This document shows positions 32,011 to 44,640 of a DNA stretch of 64,000 nucleotides, piece by piece (positions within the stretch are counted from its first letter, which is position 1; each line of letters begins with the position of its first letter). The stretch comes from Sphagnum compactum (lineage: Eukaryota; Bryophyta; Sphagnopsida; Sphagnales), in the NCBI GenBank assembly GCA_965153455.1, contig OZ234494.1:3100001-3164000 (forward strand), in the 5' to 3' direction. The notes beneath the pieces are model-generated. The model did no database searches. It was not told where the DNA came from and saw only the letters and a list, made by a program, of their open reading frames with translations. Both the position numbers and the translations under genes were made by a program.

Positions 32011-32660
32011 TCCGGGAGCGCTCCGCAAACTCCCCTACCACAACAAACACACAAAAAACCGAAGAGGGACAACAGAGCGCCAAGCCCTAACTTTGCTGTG
32101 AAAAACAAAGGGAGCATTTGACGGTCAGGATGTTTCTGGTAGCAGCCCGAAGCTTCAGATCCGAGTAAATAGTTTGACAAAAAATTTCAACGACCAGGAT
32201 ATTTCCGAGCGGTAAGTAGCACCAATCCGAGGGTACGTAGTCAGACAAAAGGGGTAAAAATCTGACGGCCAGGATTTTCTATTGACTTTATTATTATTAT
32301 TATTATTATACCGTTAACGGCCCAAATTTTTTGTTGTTACCATTTATTACTATTACCGTTCATGAATTTCTAAAAGCTCTGTGTAAAAGATGGGTAAAAA
32401 ATTGGGTGGACAAGATGGGGATTTTTAAAACTTTTTTCAATTATCTTAATTGAAAATTTATTTAAAACATAAGCTATTTACTTGCCTCATTTGGTCACAA
32501 AATGCAATTAATTTTTTATTTTTTTTTCCACTTCTAAATGGCCTAAAATAAAAACTAAAAAAAAAGACAAATACAATTAAATCCATCAAATGTTCACAGG
32601 GGTGTTTTTTAATGGATTAGCATATGCATTTTATAAATAGGTAAATAAATAAATAAATAA
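32011..32660. other. RBX1 upstream spacer, AT-rich, no gene
   Basis: Contains a (TTA)n run near 32290-32310 and A/T tracts. Nothing else is recognised. It probably includes the distal RBX1 promoter. Confidence 0.55.
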
Positions 32661-32694
32661 GGTTAAATAGTTTCCCCTTTACACACTATAACTC

Positions 32695-33160
32695 AGGTTC
32701 TGGTTCTGGAAAGCAAACCTGGTTTCAGACCTGGTTTCGGTTCCCATTCCAAGTAACCTGAGTTGAAGCCTGACGGTTAACTTCCGGTTAACCCCCAGTT
32801 TCCAGACATTTCCACCCCCCCCCAAAACATTATTTACAAAAAAAAAAATCCAGTTCCAGTTCCAGTTCCAGTTCCAGGTCTGGGTTCAGTTCCAGTTCCA
32901 GAACTAGATTCATTTTTCAACCCTGTTCTGATCCCCAGTTCCAGAAATCAGACCTGGTTTCCAGTTCAAGCTTCTGTATTAATTGCCGGTTAACCCCCAG
33001 TTCCAGCCCCCCCAAAAACATTTCCAGTTCCAGTGCCAGAACCAGATCTGGGCTCCGTTCTAGTTCTGGAACTAGAACCAGTTTTCAACCCTGTTCTCGT
33101 CCCCAGTTCCAGAAATCAGACCTGGTTTCCAGTTCAGTTCTTATGTTAATTGCTGGTTAA
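32695..33160. repeat. CCAGTT-rich minisatellite, about 3 higher-order copies
   Basis: The hexamer CCAGTT/GTTCCA is repeated in runs (for example 32850-32880) inside diverged higher-order copies of about 150-180 bases. Each contains 'CAACCCTGTTCT', 'CCCCAGTTCCAGAAATCAGA', 'CCTGGTTTCCAGTTC' and 'GGTTAACCCCCAGTT'. C runs separate the copies. Confidence 0.8.
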
Positions 33161-33177
33161 TTTCGGAATGACCAGCC

Positions 33178-33390
33178 TTGCTTACAATGCGTTACCCTCA
33201 ACAAGATGGAGCCCTCTAATTGGATGTTCGCAGCTTGGTTACAGAGCATACCTACAATCCTCGATGACACAGAGCCTTTTGAATGGATCTAAGGAGCTTG
33301 GTTACAGAGTGAAACCTGCAACCCTCAACAATCGAGAGCCTTCTGAATGGATCTAAGCAGCTTGGTTACAGTGCATAACCTGCAAACCCT
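33178..33390. repeat. tandem repeat of about 66 bases, 3 copies
   Basis: Units share AGCTTGGTTACAGAGCATA, CCTGCAACCCTC and GAGCCTTYTGAATGGATCTA. The array lies about 0.4 kb beyond the CYP71 stop codon. Confidence 0.8.
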
Positions 33391-33779
33391 TGCAAGCTTT
33401 GTGACCTAAACCTTTGCCACGTATACTGCATAATTGTGATCAGCACAACAAGACAGGACACAAAAGAACTGTCAATGCTCATTTCAACCACAGCTCATTT
33501 AAATCCATCCCCCCCCCCCCCCAAACCCCCCCTGGCTGCTTGTGTTTCTTATGCCAAACTTCGAGCTGTCTAAAGAAAACTTCTAACCTCAAGTCTTTTG
33601 AACCCACTCTGGCGAATTTGACAAAACGGTGAGGAGGAAACTCTTTCAGGACTACTAACTAAACTACAAGAGCAAATGTTTCAAGACATTTGTTATCGTA
33701 CCTAGATTGCAGCCACAGTTAATTTGTCATCTAGACTCCACAACCTGGCCGCTGCTCCTACTAAATCAACCAGTCACAG

Positions 33780-36700
33780 CTATGACTTTGTCACAGTAAC
33801 ATTCAAAATCTTCACATCCGTGTAAGGCTTGTCATTCTTGTCTGTTTTCACCTTCTCAATTGCCTGCAAGAAGCAAGTGATGATCACATCCTCAATTCTC
33901 AATTCAGGAGAAACATGGAATTTCATTCCAAACCTCTGCTGACGGGCATCAATCCATAGCACATAGCCAGGACACTTAGGGCAGAACAATCCATGGAAAT
34001 ACAGAAAATGACATCAAATCCAAATCCAGCTATGATTTGGCAGGATACCTCAAAACCCACCATTTTAGGGCTTCAGATAAAAACAATCAGGTTTTAAGCA
34101 AGCTCACCTGGACAACATCCATGCCCTTAGACACTCTGCCAAACACAGTATGCTTGTTATCCAGCCATGGTGTTGCAACAGTAGTTATGAAGAATTGAGA
34201 GCCATTTGTATTTGGCCCTGCGTTTGCCATGGAAAGAGTGAAGGGCCGATCGTGCCTTAAACTGCAACAACAAACACATCCCAATCCTGTCACTAAAAGA
34301 TGAGACCGTACATAAGACCATGGATGATATCATTCATATATCTTTTTTGATGTTGCAATAGGCAAATAGGAAATTACCTTTTGTGAAACTCGTCCTCAAA
34401 TTCACCACCCCAAACAGACTGCCCTCCAGTGCCATCGCCTAGAGGATCTCCTGTCTGAACCATGAAGCCCTTGATGACTCTGTGAAAGATAAGGTTATCA
34501 TAGTAGCCATTATGGCAGTGGGTTGTGAAATTCTCTACTGTTCTTGGGCACTCCTCAGGATACAAGCGCACATGAATATCTCCCAAAGTTGTATGCAAAA
34601 TCTGGAGATAGAAACCTGAATTAGTTAACTTCAAAACCTTCAGACCCATACGCAGCACCTTTACAAGCAGGAAGTTTATGGCAACATATTGAAGACAGAA
34701 AATGGGTCCATACCACATTCTCTGGTAAGGATGTTGTAGTTGCTTTGCCAATTTCAGAAATGGTCAAAAGCTCTTCAGGGGGTGGCTTCTCATTGAACAC
34801 ATCACGCCCTTTCGTAGCATCCTCAGCATCCTCAGGCTCTCTTCGACTGCTCAACACCATCCCATGGCATTAGAGATAACTGACTTGCGCAGTGAAATGA
34901 GTATATTGCTGTTCTTTGTTGAGTGAAGAATCTCAGGAAACCTAGGAAAATAGGACTCTGCCAGATCTAAACATCCTGGATGAATAAGCAAATCCATGGT
35001 TAAGATTGCTAGATCTATTTGAATCAATATAGGGACAGTCTTTTCACCCAGGCTGTTACCTAAAGAGATAGATCCGATGCTTTTTGAAGGCACAGCACAG
35101 CAGCGTTGGGTCTGAGAGGGGCTCACGCTGCTCATTTACATTAGCAGCAACAGCAGGGAGTTTCTTCACTTTTTTGCTGCTGAAGCCTCCTTGATACAGT
35201 GCAATCCTCAAGAACCGTTCTGTATTCTCCACTTTCCCAATAATCCTTGCTACTTTATTTGTATGCAAGTTTACCACCTGCACAAGTATAAAGCAGTTGT
35301 TAGATTACAAGAAGACAAAGGTGATAAAGGAAATATGAAAGTCCAACTAATCACTCTTCCATAAACTGGCATTTCAAGAAGTACGTACTACATTCTTACT
35401 AAAAACCACATTGATTGCCAGAAAAAGAGGCAGATATATTTTGCCTTGATTCCAAGGAGGGCAGGATACAATAAGAAGTTTGAGCTTTCATCAAACACAG
35501 CATTTGGTGAAGGAACACCATCAGTTTTCTCAATCTCTTTCTCAACAGCTATGCGGCGCCCGAAATCAATGGCATCCAATCTATACAAAGGCACATCACT
35601 CCGCTGGAGATCTTGTGCTACCTGCACACCTCCAATCATGAAGACCATGAGTAACACTATTCTTTACGGTCACCCATGTGTAGAGATCCATACATAGTAT
35701 AATTCTGGGATGGCTATACCTCAAGTGACTCATCATAAGTGCGACGTAGTCTTCCTGTTGCAAACCAGAACACACGAATCCGGCGGTCTGGTGACATAGT
35801 TACAAATTGCTTGCCATCAGTGCTAATCTGCATTCAGTCACCCAGTATTTGCTTGAGATTGGATTTCGTACATCTAATTGAGAGCAAGTGCCATTCTTAA
35901 AACAACATTTGCAATCATAGAACAGAGAACTCGACAGAATATACAACAAATAAGTGCAAGCCAAACCTCAAGAGAATAAACAGTTGTCCGGGCCTTTGCA
36001 AATGTGTAGAGGTCTGTGTCCATCTTGAATTTGAACTGCACACTATTCAAAACCCCCTTACTCATTCCATTTCCCATGACTGTACTAAATTGCACTCAAC
36101 TTCAGTTCAGAGCTTCTGCTCTCCATCAGCAAAAGAGTATACTTTGCATCTGATAAAATTGAACATTTGACCAGATTTTTGAACATGAGAGAGACCAGCT
36201 TCAAACAACTCTGTGCAACTTTAAAAGTGATTCGGTAATGGAAAGGAAAGTACCAGTGTGAGGGAAACTCAAGGGAGTTTGGGGACCAATATTCAATCAA
36301 ACCCTTGGCATCTGCGGACACAACAACATCACAAGCTGCATTGTATTTCATCACCCGTATGGGTGCCGACGAAATCTGCCACCCAACTCAGCAAGAACAA
36401 ACTCATTTTCAATACTGTTGATTAACCTTCAAAGCCACAAGGGGAACCAGCTTATTCAAAGCTCAGGCAACAGAAAGAGAGTGAGAGAATTGTATCTGTC
36501 CCATTTAGGATCCCACAGATAAGAGAAAATGAAGTACCTTCTTCGAGACAGATGGTTCATTGCTGTGTGCACATGCATCAAAGATGTGGACCATTGGAGT
36601 TGACAGCTCGCTTATAGCCAGCTTCGCTTTTGCATCCCCCTGCTTGCATACCCATTCAATCGCACCCGGTACAAAGGACAACCGCAGCATGGACATCATG

Positions 36701-37595
36701 TCGTAATTCACGACATCATAAACCTTAGCAGAGTTGTCATCTGATATCGTACAACACAGCAATCCATCTGGACTCACCTGCAGTTCCATTTCTTTGTCAA
36801 TCAGAGAGTTTTGTATTCTTTTTTTGAACAAGAAGCTGATAAGAGACATAACATGTGAGAAAGTAACAAAGACTAGGAGGAGGGACTCACTGCGAGGCCT
36901 TTGATGGGACCAAGGTGGGAACGAAAGTGCTTCACAAACTCAATGCCCAAACCCTTCTTCTTCCAGAACTTGAGATGACCTGCCGGGTTGTCAGGGCACA
37001 GTCTTTGATCAGGTTCAGCAAAAAGCAATACTGAAAGCTCCACAAAAATTATTTCTTCAAAAAAAAAATCCAATTCAGCCAAAGGAAGAAGAGGAGTGAA
37101 CTTACCATCACAACTGCCTGTCATGAAGAAGTCGGCACTGGAAACAGCAACGTGGGTGACAACATCCCGATGCATATAGCTCTTCTCGTACCTAAAACCC
37201 CGAGAAACCCCTTTCTCATGACATTAGTACAAGAGCATGAACAGCGGCTGCTCAAAATCTCTTCAATTGATCATCACTGTCCTCTGCGAATTGCCAATAA
37301 TTTTGGAGAGTCATGCCGACGGAGGCGAAAAAATAGGGCAAAGAAAAGAGGAAACCAGAGTTTAAACGTATGCCAAATCATGGAAGAGGAGGAAAGGCAA
37401 AAAAATCGCAGTACTGTAATGCACTTACATTTGAGCACTTGGTAATGAGTCGAGGAACGCCTTCTCAAATTCAAGCGGTCGTTTGTGACGAACAACCGGA
37501 ACTGGAGCTCCCGGCCCGACCAAAGGCCCTTCTTCATCACCACTATCCGGTATTTGGTTTCCTCCATTGTCGACATCGTCTTCTGCCAAACCCAT
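33780..37595 (-). CDS. CYP71: CYP71/PPWD1-type WD40-cyclophilin, peptidyl-prolyl isomerase (13 exons, 625 aa)
   Basis: A nuclear cyclophilin with N-terminal WD40 repeats. In Arabidopsis CYP71 interacts with chromatin and CAF-1; in animals PPWD1 is spliceosome-associated. Exons in transcript order: 37595-37429, 37191-37106, 36979-36891, 36777-36538, 36375-36254, 36042-35967, 35827-35720, 35621-35445, 35277-35060, 34846-34714, 34601-34378, 34261-34108, 33863-33780. They total 1878 bases with all phases consistent. The start ATG at 37595 opens [14 protein letters not shown] and is followed by [22 protein letters not shown]40 blocks span about residues 55-430 ([26 protein letters not shown]). The cyclophilin domain runs from about residue 473 ([15 protein letters not shown]) with active-site motifs [24 protein letters not shown] and [10 protein letters not shown], so catalysis is expected. 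Intron 8 has a GC donor, and the exon 10 acceptor is a GAGCAG tandem site. Confidence 0.96.
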
Positions 37596-37735
37596 CGATC
37601 TCTTCCTCGCCTACACACCAATAACTGCTTTATCCCACGTCCGTCACACGCTAAAACTCCACGAGATTCAAACTCAAATCGACCGAGACCGAGCCCAAAA
37701 CCACAAACCCAACAAACGCACAAGCCAGGAGCACC

Positions 37736-37793
37736 AAACCCTAATAGACCAAACCCTAATCGACTCGAGGGGTAAAATCACGTTATTAATATA
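37736..37793 (-). promoter_or_regulatory. CYP71 core promoter: two telo-boxes and a TATA-like site
   Basis: AAACCCTAA occurs at 37736-37744 and 37751-37759 (plus-strand reading), the plant telo-box typical of growth-regulated housekeeping promoters. A TATATTAA sequence on the minus strand (37786-37793) lies about 190 bases upstream of the ATG and is a candidate TATA box. Function is inferred from position. Confidence 0.45.
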
Positions 37794-37799
37794 AAATTT

Positions 37800-38879
37800 T
37801 ACCACAGTAAAAAAGTTACCAACTGTGTAGAATACTAATTGAGACTTTCTAGAGTGTAAAACACTCATTTTTTAACACTTGGACTTGAGTAACATTTCTC
37901 ACACTGGTATGTATTTGAGATTGAAGTTATTTTCATCAATTTTTGGATTATTTTTTAATTTTAATTTATTGTGTATGTGTACACATTAAGATTTTTTTAA
38001 ATGATTTTTTATTTTAGCTTTTTTTTAATTTGTCCTTGTATAATGGAAAATATAAAGATATGCCTAGTATAAAAATATGTATTAGGGTTAGGGTTCTTTT
38101 CTTCTTCTTTTTTCTTCTTTTTTTCTTTTTTTTTTTTTTTTTTTCCATGTGTATGTTAGATATGTATTTAAATTGAATCTTATATAAGATATATGTTAAG
38201 ACAATGTTCTAAAAGTAATCTCAACCAATTTTTTTGATTTTTTTTGTTTCGTATGTGATTTTCTTTTGTAGAATCATGGATGATGGAAGACCTTACATGT
38301 GGACACATTTCATGATGGAAGATGAGATGTTAACTTATGTTAACTATCCTTCCATTAGTGGAAGGATCTTCATCATTCATTGTTGTTGCACCTCCATTGG
38401 TGCAATTATCAATTGTAAAACAATGTCAAAAAAAAAAAAATTGGTGATGATGAAACAAATGTTCGAAGGAGATGGAGTGATGTGATGGAAATGCAAACTA
38501 CTTGGTGGAAAACATGAACAAATTTGTGAAATGTTCCATTAATGTTGAGAGACACAAACTATAATAGAAGGAAAGAATGACGACTTTGCTTATTGAATCC
38601 AATGAAAAATTGATCATCAAGCAAATGGAATTTGAGCTTCCAAGTTCAAACTTGAATTAGAATTATGTGCACAAGTTCAAACAACTCCAATTGATAATCA
38701 CCACAATGTTAGTGATATTCTACATGCTTTTAAGTGATTCAAATATTTGTAAGCATGTAATTTTGTATTAAAAAACAATACATTCACTTTTTTTTAAAAA
38801 TTCATCTGATCATTTTATTTCAAAGTTGCACAATGATTTTATTTTTTCAGTTTGTAAATTGCATGAATTAGAAGCCTTC
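37800..38879. other. AT-rich spacer upstream of CYP71
   Basis: T-rich tracts (about 38100-38145) and an 83-codon ORF at 38234-38485 (+), too weak to call a gene. The ORF might be the remains of a Harbinger second ORF given the transposase relic next to it, but no Myb/SANT tryptophans are recognisable. Confidence 0.4.
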
Positions 38880-39640
38880 CTTGCACACCTATGGTCCAAA
38901 TATTAGACCAATGTAATCAAATCGGCAAAATTGATAACATCCCAAAAGCATTCTCAATTCTAACCCTATCAACATTCATTTGTCAATCAAACATGATTTT
39001 ATCAATATTTCCACCAATTGGCTTAAAATTACACATAATGTAATCTCAACTTGCATAACCTACATCTCTAAGTAAATAAGGCTTAGTTTCCAAACCTTGA
39101 ACCATCACGATCAATTTCTTTCAAATTGATTGTGTTCGAAATTATTGATAAATAGAAGACACTTCAAATTGACCCGCATCCATCATTTCATCAGGAACCA
39201 AACAACATACATTTCAAAACAATTTGTCCATGTCGCAAATTGCTTGTAAAACAATTGAATTGCAATTTTTTTGTCTATGATAATTATATGCATGAACTAT
39301 AATAGCTCGTTTATTTGGCTTTTGGGAAAGAGGAATATATGACCCATTATTGGTGCCACAAACATTGAGTAGGCCACATGCATAAATTTTTTTTAAGGAA
39401 GCACAAACCATGAAGTATAGAAAAAATATATCAACTAAACAATGTATCTTTAAAAATTAAAACACAACAACAATGTCAACATACTTCTGCATAGAGAGGC
39501 TTCAACATTGAATCTAATAGCAATAATATTTGCAGTAATGCCATGTACAAATCAATATAACATGAACCCAATAGCTTTTATAGGTTCTAATAATGATGTA
39601 ACAAATATAATAACTTTAGATTTAACAAAATGTTCCAATT
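38880..39640 (-). pseudogene. degenerate PIF/Harbinger transposase (DDE_Tnp_4 type)
   Basis: Read on the minus strand, broken frames give the Harbinger nuclease landmarks in order. HGITANIIAIRFNVEASL matches the helix-turn-helix region (about 39550). CGTNNGSYIPL matches the first-Asp block GAIDGTHIP, with Asp replaced by Asn. YHRQKNCNSIVLQAICDMDK follows at 39214-39330. MMDAGQFEVSSIY carries the second Asp, and YLLRDVGY the next conserved block. RIENAFGML carries the Glu (about 38925). There are several in-frame stops; one replaces the Trp of the usual FWDV block right after DKLF. The copy is clearly dead. Confidence 0.75.
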
Positions 39641-42640
39641 ATTTTACCAAATACATAAATGTTCCATAAGTCATATGATATGCAAATAAATAATTTTTAT
39701 CTCTTATTTCCAAATTGGTGTGCCAAACAACTATTTCTACCAAATCTCAATGTGTAGATTATTTAGGTTCTTTCCACCACATTTAATATGGTCTAATCTT
39801 TTGGTCAGAAAGAAGAAGATAAATAATTAGCATTACATGGAAGATGAATAGTACTTCAAACTCAAAAAGTAAATTCCTCGTTTGAATCACTTTCTTCCTC
39901 TTATGACAATCAACTTTCAAAATTTCAACATGATCAAAAAACAAAAATACAAATGCCATTTGTCATTGAATTCATTTCAAACACCAACTTTGAAATTCAA
40001 ATATGAATAATGAAAAACTTGTTGCAAGTTTTACAATCACAAATCTAGAAATCACAAAATATTGAAAGCCCAAAAAACCAAAAAGCTCAAAATGCTAAAA
40101 CCCAAAAAAAAAAAAACCTTAAATTTAATTATATTGTAAAAATAATTAAACCCTAATATGGTTTAAATGGGTTTTAATATTTACCCCTCCTATTAAAAAA
40201 AGGTTTAAAAAAACTCAATATTTACCCATGCCTACATTTACCTAAACTGGAAGAGGTTGAAACTACCAACATGTGTTAAAAAAAGGATGTATTGTTTATG
40301 CCCTTGTCTTCTTGTTTACGGGCAAAACATGGGCAAAAGTGGGGGCTTAAATGTGCATGTGCCAAGGCCAAGAAAAAAACATTATTCATTCCAAAGGGTA
40401 TATTGTTTTCAAATACCATTTTCTCAATATTATATATTGTTTGTTTAAATAATATTTTTAAATTATAACACTTTGAGGATGTTATCTTTGGAATACTTAA
40501 ATAGTCAAACAAGAATCTCAAGCATGGAATATTTGTTTGGCTTAAGGTAGAAGCATAAGATTTTAATTTTCTCTAATATGTGATAATGTCAAATGTATAT
40601 TAATGAAAGCACTTAAGAAAAACACAATACAATTTTTTTAAAGGAATTGTGAAGCTAGCCTAAGTGGTTGGGCCTTATTGGTCTATGGTTGACAAATGCC
40701 ATCCTCTCATATTGAAAATTCAAAAATTAATCCACCCCATCAAATGCTCAGTAAAAATGTGGCTATGGTTTCTATTATTTGGTTAAATATTCATAGCTAC
40801 AAAATTATCTTTTATGTGAATTTTAATGATGAAAAAATGGTACTACAAATAAAAGGTTGGCAACCAAAAAGAAAACAAAATAGAAAATAGGGCATCCATG
40901 GACATAAAAGAGTAAATTTTTTGACTAGAAGCTACATCTCCAAGGGAGAATTGAACCTAAACCCAAATGGACCCTAAACCATGTGGCTAGAGATGGCTTA
41001 CAAAAACATATAACATAATTAACAATATATCAATAAATACATGCTACAAGGCACAATTGTAATGTATGTTGCATACAATGCCAAAACAAAATGTATGGGA
41101 ATGGAACAACAATGGAAAATTCATGTTGAAAGTTTTAAGTTGAAACCTATAGGTCAAGCAAGGAAAGCATGCAAAAAAGGATAAAATGAAAAGCTTTGAA
41201 AAATCTTGGTGTTTATTGCAAAAAAAACTATTGCTCTGCTATTTTTTAAACTTTTTTTTTGTGTCCATGTTTTGATCACAACAATAAATTGAAAGTTTTC
41301 TAATGTATAATTTTTTTGTGCATACATGTGCATGACCAAATCCAAATGTGTTGTGAACTAGTTTCTCAAAAAAATAAATTTGTGAAGGACAATGTAGATA
41401 AACATTTTTCATCTTCAACATCCCAAATACCATAGTTTTAGACACTCAAAAAACTTATGAAAAATAATCTAGTTGTTGGTTAATAATGTGCACAATTAAA
41501 AACACAAATTATAATCAGTGGGTGGCTTCCTAACTACAACCATATTTGACATCATTATTATTTTGGAAAAAGAGGTTTGTTCATCCAAGAAAGTCTCATC
41601 AAGGAGGGGAATGAAAACAAAATTGGCCATTATCTGTTTTCCATGATAAAAACGAGATTTCAAAATGTTAAGTTGAACCAAGAAAATATGCTTAACCTTT
41701 GGTTGCAACAAAAATTCAAGATTTATATGTAAGTGACATTCATGATTTTTAATGAAGGAAACTATGATCCAACTTTTCAATCAGCCCACAAGCAATGTCA
41801 CTTCTATTTTCATTATGGATAAACATCTATGATGAAATTATTTCAACTTATTTTAAATCGCTTGCAATTTTCAAAAGAGTAGTAAGTAAGTAACCCTAAA
41901 CCCCCAAGACCTCATAAGCCCTTAGATCACAAAAGACAACTAATGTTTGATCTCACAATCATAACATTGCATAACATTCATTAGTACAATTCCTACAATT
42001 ACTTCATTGTTTTTTAACCTTTTCCACATTTAAGAGCCAATCCACCCTTGAAACCCAACTCAAAACCTTAGTTGGTATGCATTTTTTATTTTGCGTATGT
42101 GTGTGTGCACGCACACGCAACCAAAGTAACGTAAAACAAATGTGTGTTTAATAACCCAACCACAATATAATGCATCATCAGAATGCTCCACAATGTCTAA
42201 GACTAACCCCCCACTTATAACCTTTATTATAGTTCCCCAAGAATGTCACCAAATGGAAAATCCCCCTTTCCTAGGTCCCAATAGTTGCCATATTTTTTAT
42301 ATGGGAATATTAAGAATTATTAAAACTATTGATTATTGGGCGATGTAGCTCATCAAACCAAAGCTCCAACTATTACAGAATAACAAGACAAGTGTATGTG
42401 ATTATCTAATATGAAGCGATGAAACTATTTCAACAAAAGGTGCAATCAACGATTAATCATTTTTAAAAAATGAATCATCCAAATCAAAGGTAAAAGTATG
42501 GCAAACAACCTTCTTTTTACTCACACACACACACACACAAAGTTATTGCCCTCCTTGCCTTCTTAAGGACTTAGCCATTCCTTCAATTAATGGCAACTAC
42601 CACCACTTAAATCCTACTTCTTCTCTCATGTCCTTATCTC
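39641..42640. other. AT-rich intergenic DNA, no gene recognised
   Basis: About 3 kb of AT-rich DNA with short ORFs only. A (CA)n run lies at about 42522-42538 and CGCACACGC-type alternating sequence near 42100-42118. No RNA gene or coding motif was found. Part of it may be the remainder of the Harbinger element, whose ends I could not locate. Confidence 0.55.
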
Positions 42641-42649
42641 CCCACTAGT

Positions 42650-43105
42650 GGGTACCCGTGACGAAAATTCGTTGAAAAGTCCCCCATGGATCCCCCGCGA
42701 TCGATGGCTGGTGCGGGGAGACGGAGGATCCAGCGAGCGTGTGTCTCTCCACCACCACGACCCGCACCTGGTGCTGGAACATTTCAGGCCAGGTGCGGCT
42801 CATTTCGGGACCTCGTTTCTGTCATCTGGGGGGTTGCAGAATCGTGTCTCTCCGTCACCACGACCTGCACCTGGCGCTGGAACATTTCAGGCCAGGTGCG
42901 GCTCATTTCGGGACCTCGTTTCTGTCATCTGGGGGGTTGCAGAATCAGCCTCGCAGTTTTGGGACCTCGTTTCTGTCATCTGGGGGGTTGCAGAATCGAC
43001 CTCGCAGAGACTGTTAACGAGTCGGAATGGACAGGTCATTTGGGGGGTTGCAGAATCAGCCTCGCAGAGACTGTTAACGGGTCGGAATGGACAGGTTCAG
43101 ACAAA
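42650..43105. repeat. GC-rich tandem array with internal hairpin, units 103 and about 60 bases
   Basis: Two copies of a 103-base unit start at 42741 and 42844 (GTGTCTCTCC...GGGGGGTTGCAGAATC). A partial copy and two copies of a roughly 60-base unit follow (GGGGGTTGCAGAATC.RCCTCGCAGAGACTGTTAACG, GTCGGAATGGACAGGT). Each 103-base copy has the inverted pair CCGCACCTGG (42762-42771) and CCAGGTGCGG (42789-42798), with one mismatch in copy two. All three forward frames stay open for 90-165 codons because the repeat lacks stops, so I do not call a gene. It stands out as a GC island in AT-rich DNA. Confidence 0.85.
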
Positions 43106-44640
43106 CACACTGACAGACCAAGTGAATTAATATATAGGATTGCTACTATATTGTCCCTGCACTACATAAGCAATAGGCAATAACTTACCTTAGTAAACTT
43201 TTGGTTACATGTTGTTTTGATTATTATAATAAATTTGTAGTAACTCCCTAAGATGAAGTCACTTTACAACCTTAATAGAAACCAAGGTTGTATGTGTATG
43301 TGAACCTTCTGAAACTTAGGTTTTATATACCCTCAAAGCCAAAACTAAGTGTGTTATTAGAATAACATTTTGTTTATATTATTTTGTTCCAACATTGATC
43401 ATTTTTTGTTCTTTTGTTTAGGGCTGCTATAACACCATGCAAGAACACAAAAGAACATTGTGAGGTCAACCCAAACCCTCCATCCTTATGGGTGAAAAAC
43501 ATGAAGTTGCCCCAAGATAAGAAGATGCCCCAAGTGGGGTAGCAATGCCAAATTCATGAACACAAAACTCAAGCAGAAGTGATGGCCCATGAGGTGCTTA
43601 GTAAGGAGCAATGAACTTTAGGAAAAACTCCATAAATTCTTATAAATGTAAAAAATCATGGTGCTTCTAATTTTGTTTCATGTGAAAATTGGAATGTGCA
43701 ATTAATAACTCATTTTCATTTTAGTTCAAATTTGTTTTTGTACATCAAATTCACAACCCAAATTGAGTTTGGACCCATGCATGGAATACAAAATACTTTG
43801 TGTTAGATCAAGTATTTGTTATGTTTTGATGTTATATCAACCCCACCCTTCTTTTGTCCCATATATGAGAAAAAAAAAACTTGGTGGGGTATTTTATTTA
43901 TTTATTGGTAATACCCAAAAATGAGTTAGACTTGTGAATATAATACTTGCATAGTAGAAATTGAAGATTTTAAAAATTTTGCATCTATATTTTTTTCAAA
44001 TTTCAAATTTAGTAAGGGGGAAGGAGGAATTAATGCTTGAAATGAAGCTCGTGGTTAAGAAATCCCTCTAATGCCCCCCATTATATTATTCCTAGAAGAC
44101 CATCCCCCTCCTCAAATTGTGATTCACATTCATATTATTATTGATTAATTAATTTCCATTGTAGTATAATAATTATTTAAATGATTAATAATAATTATTG
44201 ATTATTATAGATAATGGTAGTTATAGCAAGGGAAATAATAAGAAAAATAATCAAATAGGTAGCCAAAAATACTACCAAATAATAATTACTATTATTAGTT
44301 ACATTAACATTAGCTATGTAATATTATTATTGATGTTATTATTATTCTAACATTCATTATTATTATTATTATTATTACCTATTAGAAATTATTATTTAAA
44401 TTATTACAAAATATTTGCATATGAATTGAGACTAGTTTGTTCATATTTAAATTAATATTTCATACGTTGACTATAAAAAAAGATATAACAATATTGATTT
44501 AATGAAAATAATTCCTTTTAAAAAGATGTGTGAAATGTGGTAAAACTTAATCCCACAAGCATGGGTGACAACTCAACCATACAAAAATGGACATGATTAA
44601 AAACTTATGACATATGTGTGTATGATAATTATCATTTTCC
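43106..44640. other. AT-rich intergenic DNA, no gene
   Basis: Contains ATT trinucleotide tracts near 44140-44400. I see no supported gene or structured repeat otherwise. Confidence 0.55.

Noticed and set aside
37274-37723. 149-codon minus ORF ([13 protein letters not shown]...)
   Set aside because: A frame-shifted reading of CYP71 exon 1. The +1 frame from ATG 37595 gives the conserved [14 protein letters not shown] and splices in phase.
42335-42375. tRNA-like GGGCGATGTAGCTCA
   Set aside because: Resembles a tRNA 5' half but there is no B-box (GGTTCGAATCC) or acceptor stem partner downstream.
42648-43183. Three overlapping ORFs (92-165 codons)
   Set aside because: All arise from a stop-free tandem repeat open in every forward frame; there is no evidence that any one is translated.
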